This document shows, piece by piece, positions 1-8,332 of a stretch of DNA of 64,000 nucleotides. A model generated the notes under the pieces. The model searched no databases. It was not told the origin of the DNA and saw only the letters and a program-made list of their open reading frames with translations. This stretch comes from Tepidiforma sp. (lineage in GTDB: Bacteria > Chloroflexota > Dehalococcoidia > Tepidiformales > Tepidiformaceae). Each line of letters begins with the position of its first letter. Positions within the stretch are counted from its first letter, which is position 1. The position numbers and the translations under genes are program-made. Location of the stretch: positions 248,001 to 312,000 of the forward strand of contig BPIE01000001.1 of NCBI GenBank assembly GCA_026003935.1. Direction: 5' to 3'.

Positions 1-82
1 GCAGTCGGCGCCTGGCACAGTTGAGGCGGGCGGGGCAAAGGGTCGCAGCCAGGCCGGAGGCGGGCTTCGATCGAAATGCTGG

Positions 83-574
83 TCATGCGGCGAGCGTCAC
101 CTCCATCGTCATCGGCTGGCCCTGCTCGTCGAATCCCCACGCGCCCCACCGCCTTGCCTCGGCGGGAATGACCCGCCGATCGACGCGCATGAGCGGGCGC
201 AGCTCCAGCGGAAAGCGGCTGACGTCCGCGGGTCCGAGCCCTTGGAGCTCCGCGAGTGCCTGTTCAAGCACATCTGCGACATGGCGGACGTCGAATCCCA
301 TCGCAGGCCCTTCGGCGTACGGCTCGAGGTAGCCCAGCGCCGTGGTGAGCAACCTCCAGGCGCCCACGTATCCGCCTCGTGAGAGGTGCACGTAGGCAGC
401 CGCCGCCTGGATCAGGCCTTTGTAGAGGTCGCGAACGGGGCCCTTCTCGAACTGCCAGACCTCTTCGAGGTGTTCGTGAGCCTCGTAGAACCTCCCCGCG
501 TTGAAGTCGGCGCAAAACCGCTCGAACGCCTCTGGGACGACCAATTGCTTCGTGACGAATTGCTTCCTGCCCAT
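83..574 (-). CDS. DUF309 family protein
   Basis: Small all-helical DUF309 protein of about 163 residues; the family's biochemical role is unknown. The family signature is visible near residue 24, with F-N-x-G-x-F-Y-E-A-H-E followed by L-E-E-V-W, and the helical G-L-I-Q-A-A-A-A-Y segment comes after it. I chose the ATG at 574 because it leaves a short N-terminus before the signature; another ATG lies three codons upstream at 583. The frame stays open to 724, but the extra residues resemble no part of the family. The gene is divergent from a tiny membrane-protein gene, with a dyad symmetry between them. Confidence 0.8.
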   Translation of the reverse strand: MGRKQFVTKQLVVPEAFERFCADFNAGRFYEAHEHLEEVWQFEKGPVRDLYKGLIQAAAAYVHLSRGGYVGAWRLLTTALGYLEPYAEGPAMGFDVRHVADVLEQALAELQGLGPADVSRFPLELRPLMRVDRRVIPAEARRWGAWGFDEQGQPMTMEVTLAA

Positions 575-645
575 GCCTTGCATCAACCTTACAGACAGAA
601 CGGCAATGACCGAAACGGAGAACGGGGCAACAATAGTTCCCTGAT

Positions 646-660
646 TGACAGACCCTGTCA
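646..660. promoter_or_regulatory. Dyad TGACAG-N3-CTGTCA between divergent genes
   Basis: Perfect 6-bp arms flank a 3-bp spacer (TGACAGACCCTGTCA), lying just before the Shine-Dalgarno sequence of the tiny membrane-protein gene and upstream of the DUF309 gene. It could be an operator shared by both genes. No cognate regulator can be named from the sequence. Confidence 0.35.
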
Positions 661-673
661 GGAGGAGCGCAGC

Positions 674-835
674 TTGGCCGACCACCATCACGCCCCCACG
701 AATCCGAACGCCGCGCCGATGCACACCGACGTGCGCGAGTCCTTCGACGCCGGCGCTGTCGCCTTCTGCTACTTCCTCGCGCTCGTCGCACTGGCCGCGG
801 GGCTGATATCCGGGCTCGTGCTGGTCAACGATTAG
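674..835 (+). CDS. Tiny single-pass membrane protein (53 aa)
   Basis: Unrecognised 53-residue protein. It has a polar, His-rich N-terminus (A-D-H-H-H-A-P) and one hydrophobic C-terminal helix of about 24 residues, ending in the short polar tail N-D, so a single-spanning membrane protein is likely. The start is a TTG at 674 because a strong AGGAGGA (660-666) sits 7 nt upstream; an in-frame ATG at 719 would give only 38 residues. A hairpin with a short T-run follows the stop codon. The shape recalls small respiratory or accessory membrane subunits, but nothing nearby identifies a partner. Confidence 0.5.
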   Translation: MADHHHAPTNPNAAPMHTDVRESFDAGAVAFCYFLALVALAAGLISGLVLVND

Positions 836-842
836 GCATTTG

Positions 843-858
843 CTGGCTTACCAGCCAG
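843..858 (+). terminator. Weak intrinsic terminator
   Basis: CTGGCT and AGCCAG form a 6-bp stem with a TACC loop, followed by TATTTT, right after the tiny membrane-protein gene. The stem is short, so termination may be partial. Confidence 0.45.
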
Positions 859-909
859 TATTTTCGAAGAACTTCACGTAAGTTCGGCCGAACGGTGCCA
901 CGCGGGCTG

Positions 910-915
910 TATGAT
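910..915 (+). promoter_or_regulatory. -10 box (TATGAT) of the DUF402 gene
   Basis: TATGAT ends 6 nt before the ATG at 922, so transcription would begin at or next to the start codon. No Shine-Dalgarno is present, which fits a leaderless mRNA. No convincing -35 box is seen. Confidence 0.5.
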
Positions 916-921
916 CCGCCA

Positions 922-1464
922 ATGGACGCCCCTGAACCCCGCGCGGCTCCTGGTGACCGGGTGCTCCTCCGTGCGACGAAGTACGATGGCGCTCCCCACT
1001 GGCTGCAGCCATTCCGTGTCGTTTCCGACGACGGGAACCTGCTGGTGACGTCGTACCGAGCGCGGACTCCGATTTACACATCCCGGGGCGAGTTCCGTTC
1101 ACCCTACGACTCGCTGGTCTACTTCTGGCGCGACCGCTGGTACAACGTGTTCCGGCTCTCGCGCCCGGGCTGCTCCACGGCGCTGTGGTATTGCAACATC
1201 ACGACGCCGCCGACGTTCGACGGCTGCCAGGTGTCCTATGTCGACCTCGACCTCGACGTCAAGGTCTACCCTTCAGGCTGTGTCGAGCTGCTGGACGAGG
1301 ATGAGTTTGCCGTTCACCGGGAGCGGTACGGCTACCCGGATGACGTCGTGGAGCGCGCCTGGGGCGCGGTGCACGAAGTGATGGCGCTGGTGCGCGATGG
1401 CCGATTCCCCTTTATTTGCGGTCGGCCGCCGATGCGCGATCGGCACGCGCACCGTACGCTGTAG
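922..1464 (+). CDS. DUF402 family protein (nucleoside tri/diphosphatase-like)
   Basis: About 180 residues with the DUF402 core: L-W-Y-C-N-I-T-T-P-P near residue 88, Y-V-D-L-D-L-D-V near 106 and L-L-D-E-D-E-F near 123. These acidic residues are the metal-binding positions in characterised relatives (S. aureus Sa1684/Ntdp and Streptomyces FomD), which hydrolyse nucleoside di/triphosphates or CMP conjugates; the substrate here is unknown. I prefer the ATG at 922, preceded by a -10 box at leaderless spacing, over the in-frame GTG at 895. argS follows after 5 nt, so the two are probably co-transcribed. Confidence 0.8.
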   Translation: MDAPEPRAAPGDRVLLRATKYDGAPHWLQPFRVVSDDGNLLVTSYRARTPIYTSRGEFRSPYDSLVYFWRDRWYNVFRLSRPGCSTALWYCNITTPPTFDGCQVSYVDLDLDVKVYPSGCVELLDEDEFAVHRERYGYPDDVVERAWGAVHEVMALVRDGRFPFICGRPPMRDRHAHRTL

Positions 1465-1469
1465 GCTCG

Positions 1470-3170
1470 ATGCCTGACACGAGAACTATTCGGCCCTACC
1501 TCGAGTCACTGGTCGCCGAGGCGGCGCGGGCTGCCGTCGCAGCCGGGGACCTGCCCGATGTAGCCATCCCGGGTGCCGCCATCGAACGGCCGAAGGACCC
1601 GGCAAACGGCGATTTCGCGTCCACGCTGCCGCTGCGACTCGCCCGTGCGGCGATGCGTCCGCCGGTCGAGATTGCGCAGGCGATCGCCAGCCATGTACCG
1701 CCCGACCCGGTCATCGAGCCGCCCGTCGTCGCACCGCCGGGCTTCATCAACTTTCGGCTCTCCGTGCCGTTCCTGCAGCAGCAGGTGGAGCACATCATCT
1801 CCGCGGGGGACGAGTACGCGAATCTCAACCTCGGCGATGGGAAGTCCGCGCAGGTCGAGTTCGTTTCCGCGAACCCCACCGGACCGCTCCATGTTGGAAA
1901 TGGGCGCGGGGCCGCGATCGGCGATGCCCTCGCAAACGTCCTCGAGGCGGCAGGCTATCGGGTCGAACGCGAGTACTACGTGAACGACGCGGGCACGCAG
2001 ACGGATTACTTTGCGGAGACCCTCTACGCACGGTATCAGCAGCTCTTCGGGCGCGACGTGCCCATTCCCGAGGATGGCTACCCGGGTTCGTACATGATCG
2101 AGCTGGCGGAGGAGGTCAAAGGCCGCCACGGGGACGCGTATCTTCGGCCGCCGGGCGACCCGCTCCCGGCCGAACTGTCTGAGCTCGGCATCAATCTGAT
2201 GGTCGAGCGTATCCGCCGAACACTGGAGCGCTTTGGCGTCCGCTACGACCGCTGGTACTCCGAAAAGTCCCTGTATGAGTCGGGCGGCGCCTATGAGCGC
2301 GCCATGGCCATCCTCCGGGAAGCCGGGATGCTCGTCGAGCGGGACGGGGCGCTGTGGTTCGCGTCCAGTGAACTCGGAGAAGACAAGGACAATGTGGTCG
2401 TTCGGTCCGACGGGCGGCCGACGTATTACGCGAGCGACATCGCGTACCACTGGGACAAATTCATTCGGCGCGGTTTCAATCTCGTCATCGACGTCTGGGG
2501 CGCAGACCACCACGGGCACGTCTCACGGCTGAAGACCGCAACGCGCGCGGTTGGAGCGGACCCCGAGGCGCTCCATATCCTGCTGTATCAACTCGTGACC
2601 CTGAAACGCGGGGGGGAGGTCGTCCGCCTCTCGAAGCGCAGCGGAGAGATCATCACGCTTGACGAGCTCATCGACGAAGTGGGCGCGGACGCCGCGCGTT
2701 TCTTCTTCCTGCTTCGGTCACCCGGCGCGCAGATGGACTTCGACCTCGACCTCGCGGTGCGGCAGTCATCGGAGAACCCCGTCTATTACGTCCAGTACGC
2801 CCACGCGCGGCTCTGCTCAATCCTCGAACGCGCGCGAGAACAGGGGCTGAGTCCCGACGGCGGCGATGTGGGCAGGCTCGTCGCGCCGCACGAGCTGGCA
2901 CTGGTCAGGGAGATGATGCGGCTGGTGGATGTGATCGAGAACGTTGCGACGCGGTTCGAGCCCCAGCATCTGCCGCACTATGCTCAGGACCTCGCAACGG
3001 CATTCCACGCCTTCAATGACGCCTTCAAGCAGCAGAACGACCCGGGCCTGAAGGTCCTGACGGAGGACGAGGGGCTGAGCCGCGCGCGGCTGCGCCTCGT
3101 GCTTGCTGCGCGGGTCGCACTTGCCCGAGTCCTCGGCCTCATGGGGATGACGGCGCCCGAGCGGATGTAA
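1470..3170 (+). CDS. argS: Arginyl-tRNA synthetase
   Basis: Class I aminoacyl-tRNA synthetase that charges tRNA-Arg, 566 residues, a normal length. The N-terminal Arg-tRNA-synthetase domain (to about 110) is followed by the catalytic Rossmann fold with the HIGH-equivalent H-V-G-N at 141-144 inside N-P-T-G-P-L-H-V-G-N-G-R. The KMSKS-equivalent R-L-S-K-R-S-G lies at 386-392, and a DALR anticodon-binding domain begins near V-Y-Y-V-Q-Y-A-H-A-R. The ATG at 1470 lies 5 nt after the DUF402 stop and gives the usual family N-terminus; the frame is open to 1416, inside the upstream gene. Its 3' end overlaps the convergent DUF429 gene by 32 nt. Confidence 0.96.
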   Translation: MPDTRTIRPYLESLVAEAARAAVAAGDLPDVAIPGAAIERPKDPANGDFASTLPLRLARAAMRPPVEIAQAIASHVPPDPVIEPPVVAPPGFINFRLSVPFLQQQVEHIISAGDEYANLNLGDGKSAQVEFVSANPTGPLHVGNGRGAAIGDALANVLEAAGYRVEREYYVNDAGTQTDYFAETLYARYQQLFGRDVPIPEDGYPGSYMIELAEEVKGRHGDAYLRPPGDPLPAELSELGINLMVERIRRTLERFGVRYDRWYSEKSLYESGGAYERAMAILREAGMLVERDGALWFASSELGEDKDNVVVRSDGRPTYYASDIAYHWDKFIRRGFNLVIDVWGADHHGHVSRLKTATRAVGADPEALHILLYQLVTLKRGGEVVRLSKRSGEIITLDELIDEVGADAARFFFLLRSPGAQMDFDLDLAVRQSSENPVYYVQYAHARLCSILERAREQGLSPDGGDVGRLVAPHELALVREMMRLVDVIENVATRFEPQHLPHYAQDLATAFHAFNDAFKQQNDPGLKVLTEDEGLSRARLRLVLAARVALARVLGLMGMTAPERM

Positions 3171-3885
3171 GCCGGGACGCCCCGGGAAGGACGATTTCCC
3201 CGCTCAGTGGGTCGCCGAACCGGTCGGCCGGGGACGCGCCGTTCTCCGCCACCTCGAGCGCTGCGAGGGCGCAGGCGATGGCGTCGAGCCGGTCCTCGAG
3301 TTCCTTCAACAGCCGCCCGGCGGGACATCCACCCGCTTCGCTCCCGGGGAGCTCGACGTCAAGGCGCAGTCCCCGCACGGTAAGTGTGCGCCTGAGCAGG
3401 TCCCGGTACTGCCCGAGTCCGCGGGCTCGGTCTGCAATGGGGCCGCGCTTGTACTCTGGCGGTCGGGAGGCACCGAGCAGCGTCACGGCGAGACCGCGGG
3501 GAAAAGTCTCGAAGGCGTGGCGATTCCCCGTGCACGTCACGGGCGGCGGTGCGAGGACCCAGCCAGCGGCACGCAGCAGCGCGGCAAGCGCGGGCCCCGC
3601 CTGGAGGCCGTGACGCTCGAGAAAGCCCTCGCCTGCCTGGAACGCCCCGACCCCGAACCTGCCGAGGGTCCGGCGGAGGTCAGCCTCGGCGCTCCTGCTC
3701 GGTTCGAGGACGAGTGGTGCGTCGATTCCCGCAACTGCCGACCCGAGACCGTTCAGCCACCTCGCGACGTCGGACGGCGACAGAATCGCCGTCCAGCTGC
3801 GGAGCGAGCCGGCAGCGGGGTCGATGACCGCGAACCCGGAAGGCCGTCGCCCCGTCCACGACAGGTCGATCCCGATACACAGCAT
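3139..3885 (-). CDS. DUF429 family protein (predicted RNase H-like fold)
   Basis: Protein of 248 residues opening with M-L-C-I-G-I-D-L-S-W, the beta-strand plus acidic residue that begins the RNase H/actin-like fold of DUF429. A second acidic strand follows (A-V-A-G-I-D-A-P-L-V), and E-T-F-P-R-G-L lies further on. Fold-level similarity suggests a nuclease or nucleotide-binding role, but no function is established. The start is the ATG at 3885, with TACGGT 6 nt upstream at leaderless distance and GAGGGT as a possible weak Shine-Dalgarno. It converges on and overlaps argS, and is divergent from the phosphatase gene at 3915. Confidence 0.78.
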   Translation of the reverse strand: MLCIGIDLSWTGRRPSGFAVIDPAAGSLRSWTAILSPSDVARWLNGLGSAVAGIDAPLVLEPSRSAEADLRRTLGRFGVGAFQAGEGFLERHGLQAGPALAALLRAAGWVLAPPPVTCTGNRHAFETFPRGLAVTLLGASRPPEYKRGPIADRARGLGQYRDLLRRTLTVRGLRLDVELPGSEAGGCPAGRLLKELEDRLDAIACALAALEVAENGASPADRFGDPLSGEIVLPGASRLTSARAPSSP

Positions 3886-3891
3886 ACCCTC

Positions 3892-3897
3892 ACCGTA
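3892..3897 (-). promoter_or_regulatory. Putative -10 box (TACGGT) of the DUF429 gene
   Basis: TACGGT on the minus strand ends 6 nt before the ATG at 3885, the same geometry as several other -10 boxes in this window. The -35 region is unconvincing. Confidence 0.35.
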
Positions 3898-3914
3898 GCT
3901 CGGGCAGGTGGAGT

Positions 3915-4769
3915 GTGCCACGATTCGGGGACATGGACCCCGCGCAGAGCTTGCCTGAGTTCCTCGCTCTTCGGGCGACAGACGGCCGGTCGGCGTTCGA
4001 GGTTGCACGCGATTGTGCGCGGCTCGCACGCGACATCATCCGCCGGACGGCGGACACTGCCGCCGTCACCGCCGTGAAGGGCCGGGGCAACGTTGTGACG
4101 GAGACCGACTTCGCCGTCGAGTCGGCGGTCATCGCTGCCATCGAGGCGGCGTTCCCCGGACACGCGGTCTTGAGCGAAGAGACGGCCGCGGAGACGGCGT
4201 CGGCAGGCTGGCTCTGGGTCGTCGACCCGCTCGACGGGACCAAGAACTTTTCACGGGGGCTGCCGCACTTCGCATTTACGATCGCCCTCTGCAGCCGCGA
4301 GGTACCCGTGCTCGGCGTGACGACCCATCCGCTCCTCGGGGGCGAAGTCACAGCGGTCGCCGGTGCGGGGTGCTTCGTGGACGGGCATGCAGCTGTCCTG
4401 CGCGAGTGTTCGCGCCTTGCCAACGCCGTGGTCGCCATGGACCTCGGGTACGACGCGGAGCGTGCGAGGTCGCAGCTCGACCTCGCACGTCAGCTCTGGC
4501 CAGGGATGCAGTCACTTCGGATTCCCGGTTCGGCCGCGCTCGGTTTTGCCGGGCTGGCTGCCGGGTGGTGGGACCTGTATTGCCACGCCGACCTGCAGCC
4601 ATGGGACCTCGCTGCGGGGCTCGTCATCGTGCGCGAAGCGGGGGGCGTCGTGCTCGATTGGGACGGCAGTGAGGCGAGACTGCGGTCGCGCGGCGTCGTC
4701 GCCGGACGTCCCGCCGTCGTTCAGGAGCTGCTTCACCACGCCGCGCAGGGGCGGCAGCAGCACGGATAG
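3915..4769 (+). CDS. Inositol monophosphatase family protein
   Basis: Mg2+-dependent sugar or nucleotide phosphatase of the SuhB/CysQ/HisN superfamily, 284 residues. The metal-binding signatures are visible: E-E at 88-89 (L-S-E-E-T), D-P-L-D-G-T at 104-109, and the C-terminal W-D-L-A-A-G motif followed by V-R-E-A-G-G-V. The substrate cannot be fixed from sequence; inositol-1-phosphate, histidinol phosphate and 3'-phosphoadenosine phosphates are all handled by this family. The GTG at 3915 has AGG and GGAG upstream; an ATG at 3933 is the alternative start. It sits 23 nt ahead of the DUF885 gene, so the two may be co-transcribed. Confidence 0.85.
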   Translation: MPRFGDMDPAQSLPEFLALRATDGRSAFEVARDCARLARDIIRRTADTAAVTAVKGRGNVVTETDFAVESAVIAAIEAAFPGHAVLSEETAAETASAGWLWVVDPLDGTKNFSRGLPHFAFTIALCSREVPVLGVTTHPLLGGEVTAVAGAGCFVDGHAAVLRECSRLANAVVAMDLGYDAERARSQLDLARQLWPGMQSLRIPGSAALGFAGLAAGWWDLYCHADLQPWDLAAGLVIVREAGGVVLDWDGSEARLRSRGVVAGRPAVVQELLHHAAQGRQQHG

Positions 4770-4792
4770 CGAATAGCCAAAAGGAATCAGCG

Positions 4793-6481
4793 ATGAGCCG
4801 CATCTACGAAATTGCGCACCTGTTCATCGAGGAGCTGGCAGCGTCCGACCCAGTGGCTGCCACCATGATGGGCGTACAGGGGCACGATGACCGGCTCACG
4901 GACCATTCTCCGGAGGGGTACGCACGTCTGCGTGCACTCCGGCGACGCTACCGCCAGATGCTGGAAACGGCGCCCGTGGAGAGCGACCGTGACCGAGTCG
5001 CACGCGATGGCATGCTGGAGTACCTCGAACTGAGGGATGAACTCGATAGTTCGGGCGAGCAGTACTACCTGAGCGGCTTCCGCAACCCGGCAACGACAAT
5101 GCGGATGGTGTTCGACCTCATGCCCCGAAGCAGCGAGGACGACTGGGCCGCCATCGCTCTCCGATTCGCGGCCTATCCCGCTGCACTGGCGCGCTATCGG
5201 GTGCTGCTGGAAGAGGCGGTCGCCCGCGGCTTCACCAGCCCCCGGAGGCAGGTGGCGGAGGCGATTCGGCAGCTGCGTACGTACGGGGGCGCGGAAGGAA
5301 AGTCTTACTTTCGGAGCCTTGCAGAAAGCGCCCCGGATTCCCTCCCCGATTCGCTACGTAGCGAACTGCTCCGCGGTGCCGACGATGCATCCCGCGCCAT
5401 GCTTGAATTCAGCGAGTTCCTCGCCGGTCCGTTCTCCGAACGGTCAGGTGAACGGGACGCTGTTGGCCGGGACCGCTATCGGCTCAATGCCCGCGCGTTC
5501 AACGGCATCGACCTCGATCTCGAAGAGACGTACGCGTGGGGCTGGGAGGAGCTTCACCGCATCGAAGCTGAGATGGCCGCTACCTGCCAGCGCATCCTGC
5601 CGGGTGCGTCGATTCCCGAGACTAAGGAATTCCTGGAGCGGGACCCGTCCCGGTCGATCGAAGGCGTCGACGCCTTCCGGCAGTGGATGCAGGACCTGCA
5701 GGACCGGACCATCGCGGAGCTCGATGGCAAGCACTTCGACATTCCCGAACCCGTGAAACGCATCGAAGCGATGATCGCTCCCCCGGGGGGAGCTGCGGCC
5801 ATGTATTACACCGGCCCTTCGGAGGACTTCTCGCGGCCGGGGCGCACGTGGTATCCGACGGGTGGGAGGACGCGGTTCCCGCTCTGGGGCGAGGTGTCGA
5901 TCGCCTATCACGAAGGAGTCCCGGGACACCACCTCGAACGGGCCAACGCCAAGTACCTCGCGGACAGGCTTTCGCGATTCCAGCGCCTGCTTGGGGGTAC
6001 ATCGGGCTACGTGGAGGGGTGGGCGCTCTATGCCGAACGGCTGATGGCCGAGCTGGGTTATCTCGATGTCCCCGACTATTACCTCGGCATGCTGCGTGCC
6101 CAGGCGCTGCGTGCGGTCCGCGTCATCGTCGATATCGGGATGCACCTCGAGCTGGAAATTCCCCGGGGCCAGCCGTTCCACCCCGGCGAGCGGTGGAACG
6201 CTGCCCTCGGGCAGGAGTTCTGCAACGAACGCTCGCAGTTCCCGCTCGACTTCGTGCAGAGCGAAGTGATTCGGTACCTCGGGATGCCGGGCCAGGCGAT
6301 CAGCTACAAAGTGGGCGAGCGGTGCTGGCTGGAGGCCCGGGAGGAGGCGCGCCAGCGGCTGGGCGCGAAGTTCGACCTCAAGGCCTGGCACCGGACCGCG
6401 TTCGACCTCGGTCCGATGGGGCTCGCGCAGATGCAGGCGGAGCTCCGGCGTGCGGCGCCGGAACCTTCCATGCCCGACTGA
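4793..6481 (+). CDS. DUF885 family protein (zinc metallopeptidase-like)
   Basis: Protein of 562 residues, the usual length for DUF885, a large family with a gluzincin-like fold. The hallmark Y-H-E-G-V-P-G-H-H-L-E is present near residue 372, a variant zinc-binding motif in which H-E and a later H-H replace the compact HExxH. Also seen are the family segments S-R-P-G-R-T-W-Y-P and G-Y-V-E-G-W-A-L-Y-A-E. No signal peptide is visible, so it probably acts in the cytoplasm, perhaps on peptides. AAGGA lies at good spacing before the ATG at 4793. Confidence 0.85.
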   Translation: MSRIYEIAHLFIEELAASDPVAATMMGVQGHDDRLTDHSPEGYARLRALRRRYRQMLETAPVESDRDRVARDGMLEYLELRDELDSSGEQYYLSGFRNPATTMRMVFDLMPRSSEDDWAAIALRFAAYPAALARYRVLLEEAVARGFTSPRRQVAEAIRQLRTYGGAEGKSYFRSLAESAPDSLPDSLRSELLRGADDASRAMLEFSEFLAGPFSERSGERDAVGRDRYRLNARAFNGIDLDLEETYAWGWEELHRIEAEMAATCQRILPGASIPETKEFLERDPSRSIEGVDAFRQWMQDLQDRTIAELDGKHFDIPEPVKRIEAMIAPPGGAAAMYYTGPSEDFSRPGRTWYPTGGRTRFPLWGEVSIAYHEGVPGHHLERANAKYLADRLSRFQRLLGGTSGYVEGWALYAERLMAELGYLDVPDYYLGMLRAQALRAVRVIVDIGMHLELEIPRGQPFHPGERWNAALGQEFCNERSQFPLDFVQSEVIRYLGMPGQAISYKVGERCWLEAREEARQRLGAKFDLKAWHRTAFDLGPMGLAQMQAELRRAAPEPSMPD

Positions 6482-6488
6482 GCGGCCG

Positions 6489-6494
6489 TAGACT
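6489..6494 (+). promoter_or_regulatory. Putative -10 box (TAGACT) of cinA
   Basis: TAGACT ends 8 nt before the cinA GTG, and no Shine-Dalgarno is visible. The same hexamer occurs ahead of hemB and of the CoA-binding protein gene. Confidence 0.35.
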
Positions 6495-6502
6495 TCGCGC
6501 TC

Positions 6503-7753
6503 GTGAAGGCAGAAATCATCGCCATCGGCACCGAAATCCTGCTCGGCGAAATCGTCGACACCAACAGCGCGTGGATTGCCCAGCGGCTGCCGCCGCTCGG
6601 CATCGACCTCCTTTACACCTCGGTGGTTGGAGACAACCTCGGGCGCATTGTCGACACGCTGGAGCGAGCGTGGAATCGCTCGGACCTGATTATCACCACC
6701 GGGGGGCTCGGACCTACCGACGATGACCTGACCCGGGAGGGGGTCGCACGCGTCCTGGGTGAGGAGCCATATGTCGACGAGGCGCTGGAGGGGCGGGTGC
6801 GCGCGTGGTTCGCGGGCCGCGGTTATCCGATGCCCGAGTCAAATATCAAGCAGGCGTGGCTCATCCCGAGCGCCCGGCCGATCGAGAACCCGCGGGGGAC
6901 AGCGCCGGGTTGGTGGGTGGAACGCGACGGCCGCATCATCGTTTGCATGCCGGGTGTTCCCCCGGAAATGGAGCGGATGTGGAGCAAGGAAGTCGAGCCC
7001 GAGCTGGAGCGCCGTTTTGCCAGCGAGGTGCTCGTCACTCGCACCCTGAAAACGGTAGGCATCGGCGAAGGCACGGTCGACGAGATGGCCCGGCCGCTCT
7101 ATTCGACCCCTGGCATCGGCATCGGCACCTATGCCCGCGCCGACGGCGTGCACCTCCGGATTGGAGCGAAGGCCCGCACGCGCGAGGAGGCATGGGAACG
7201 TATCCGGCCGGTGGAGCAGGAGCTCGAACGCATTTTCGGGGATGCGATCTGGGGAAGGGACGATGACACCTTCGAGGGTCACATCGCCGACCTGATGCAT
7301 GCGCGCCGGACGACGCTGGCGGTGATGGAGTCGTGCACGGGCGGCCTGCTTTCGAGCACGCTGACCGACGTTCCCGGGGCGAGCTCGTATTTCCTCGCGG
7401 GCCTCGTGACGTACCAGACGGAACTCAAGATTGCGTTCGGCGTACCGGCGGAGGTCATTGCCGAGCACGGGGTCGTATCGCCTGAGACGGCCCGCGCAAT
7501 GGCGTCAGCAGCCCGGGAACGTGTCGGCGCCGATTATGGTATCGGCATTACCGGCGTGGCCGGTCCAGACCCGCAAGACGGTATTGCTCCAGGCACTGTC
7601 CACGTGGCGGTCGCCACGCCTGACGGCGAAACTTACGTCCTCTCGACCTCGATGAACCAGGGACGGGCAGCGGTGAAACGGCGAGCCGTCACGACGGCGA
7701 TGCTGCTGCTTCGGCGGGCGCTCCTCGGTCAGCTCTCGGCGCGCCCTTCCTGA
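6503..7753 (+). CDS. cinA: CinA family protein (NMN deamidase-related)
   Basis: Two-domain CinA protein of 416 residues. The N-terminal MoaB/MogA-like domain (about 1-170) contains A-E-I-I-A-I-G-T-E-I-L-L-G and T-T-G-G-L-G-P-T-D-D-D; in relatives it has ADP-ribose or CoA pyrophosphatase activity. The C-terminal PncC-type domain (about 255-410) contains M-E-S-C-T-G-G and G-I-T-G-V-A-G-P and deamidates nicotinamide mononucleotide in NAD recycling. The GTG start follows the DUF885 stop by 21 nt and lacks a Shine-Dalgarno. Its 3' end overlaps the convergent HAD gene by 25 nt. Confidence 0.93.
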   Translation: MKAEIIAIGTEILLGEIVDTNSAWIAQRLPPLGIDLLYTSVVGDNLGRIVDTLERAWNRSDLIITTGGLGPTDDDLTREGVARVLGEEPYVDEALEGRVRAWFAGRGYPMPESNIKQAWLIPSARPIENPRGTAPGWWVERDGRIIVCMPGVPPEMERMWSKEVEPELERRFASEVLVTRTLKTVGIGEGTVDEMARPLYSTPGIGIGTYARADGVHLRIGAKARTREEAWERIRPVEQELERIFGDAIWGRDDDTFEGHIADLMHARRTTLAVMESCTGGLLSSTLTDVPGASSYFLAGLVTYQTELKIAFGVPAEVIAEHGVVSPETARAMASAARERVGADYGIGITGVAGPDPQDGIAPGTVHVAVATPDGETYVLSTSMNQGRAAVKRRAVTTAMLLLRRALLGQLSARPS

Positions 7754-8274
7754 AGCCCCAGCAGCAGCGGGACCGCGTCGGCGATGGACCGCACCCGGCA
7801 AATATTGGGCGCTGCGAGCCACCGGTTGCGAGGCCAGTCGACGACAAACACCCGCGGTACGAGCTCTGAGACCCATTGCGCGGTGAAGGGGTCGTCCTCG
7901 AAGTGCGCCTGCGGCTGAAGCTCAAGCATGACCCGTGCTTTGAACTGGGAGGACGTTTCGGACGGAGATGGACGCATCCGCAATTCAGGGACACGGCCGA
8001 GGTAGCGGCGGAACCAGCCCTCGGTTAGGGCCCGGGCCTGTTCACCGCGCGCGGTCACGACCACGCACCGGCAGGTCTGCTCAAGCTCGGCGAACGCCTC
8101 GAGCGCACCGGGCATCGGGCGCCTGCCCCAATATCGCCATCGCTCGGTCAGCCACAGGAGCCCGCCCCTGCCCGGGGCGTCGCGCCGCTTGTGACGTCCG
8201 GAGCCCGGATTTATCCCGAAGGGCGGCCGGCACAGCACGCCGTCGAGGTCGAAGGTGAGAAGCGGACGGCTCAC
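7729..8274 (-). CDS. HAD-superfamily protein
   Basis: Protein of 181 residues with a classic HAD motif I at its start, L-L-T-F-D-L-D-G-V-L (Asp nucleophile at residue 9), a motif-II-like C-V-V-V-T-A-R-G, and a late acidic pair in H-F-E-D-D-P-F. It resembles small HAD phosphatases of the Cof or 5'-nucleotidase type, but the substrate is unknown. The GTG at 8274 places motif I six residues from the start, and TAGGCT lies 7 nt upstream at leaderless spacing. The frame is open further upstream without any recognisable domain. Confidence 0.72.
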   Translation of the reverse strand: MSRPLLTFDLDGVLCRPPFGINPGSGRHKRRDAPGRGGLLWLTERWRYWGRRPMPGALEAFAELEQTCRCVVVTARGEQARALTEGWFRRYLGRVPELRMRPSPSETSSQFKARVMLELQPQAHFEDDPFTAQWVSELVPRVFVVDWPRNRWLAAPNICRVRSIADAVPLLLGLQEGRAES

Positions 8275-8281
8275 GTCCCGG

Positions 8282-8287
8282 AGCCTA
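8282..8287 (-). promoter_or_regulatory. Putative -10 box (TAGGCT) of the HAD gene
   Basis: TAGGCT on the minus strand ends 7 nt before the GTG at 8274, with no Shine-Dalgarno between. It fits the leaderless geometry seen elsewhere in the window. Confidence 0.35.
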
Positions 8288-8332
8288 CCTGCTCTGGCGC
8301 ATAGAAGCTCCGTTTGGCAGCGTTGGCTGCAC

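Noticed and set aside
386-835. 149-codon plus-strand open frame overlapping the DUF309 gene
   Set aside because: Only the last 53 codons have a Shine-Dalgarno and protein-like composition; the rest is antisense to DUF309.
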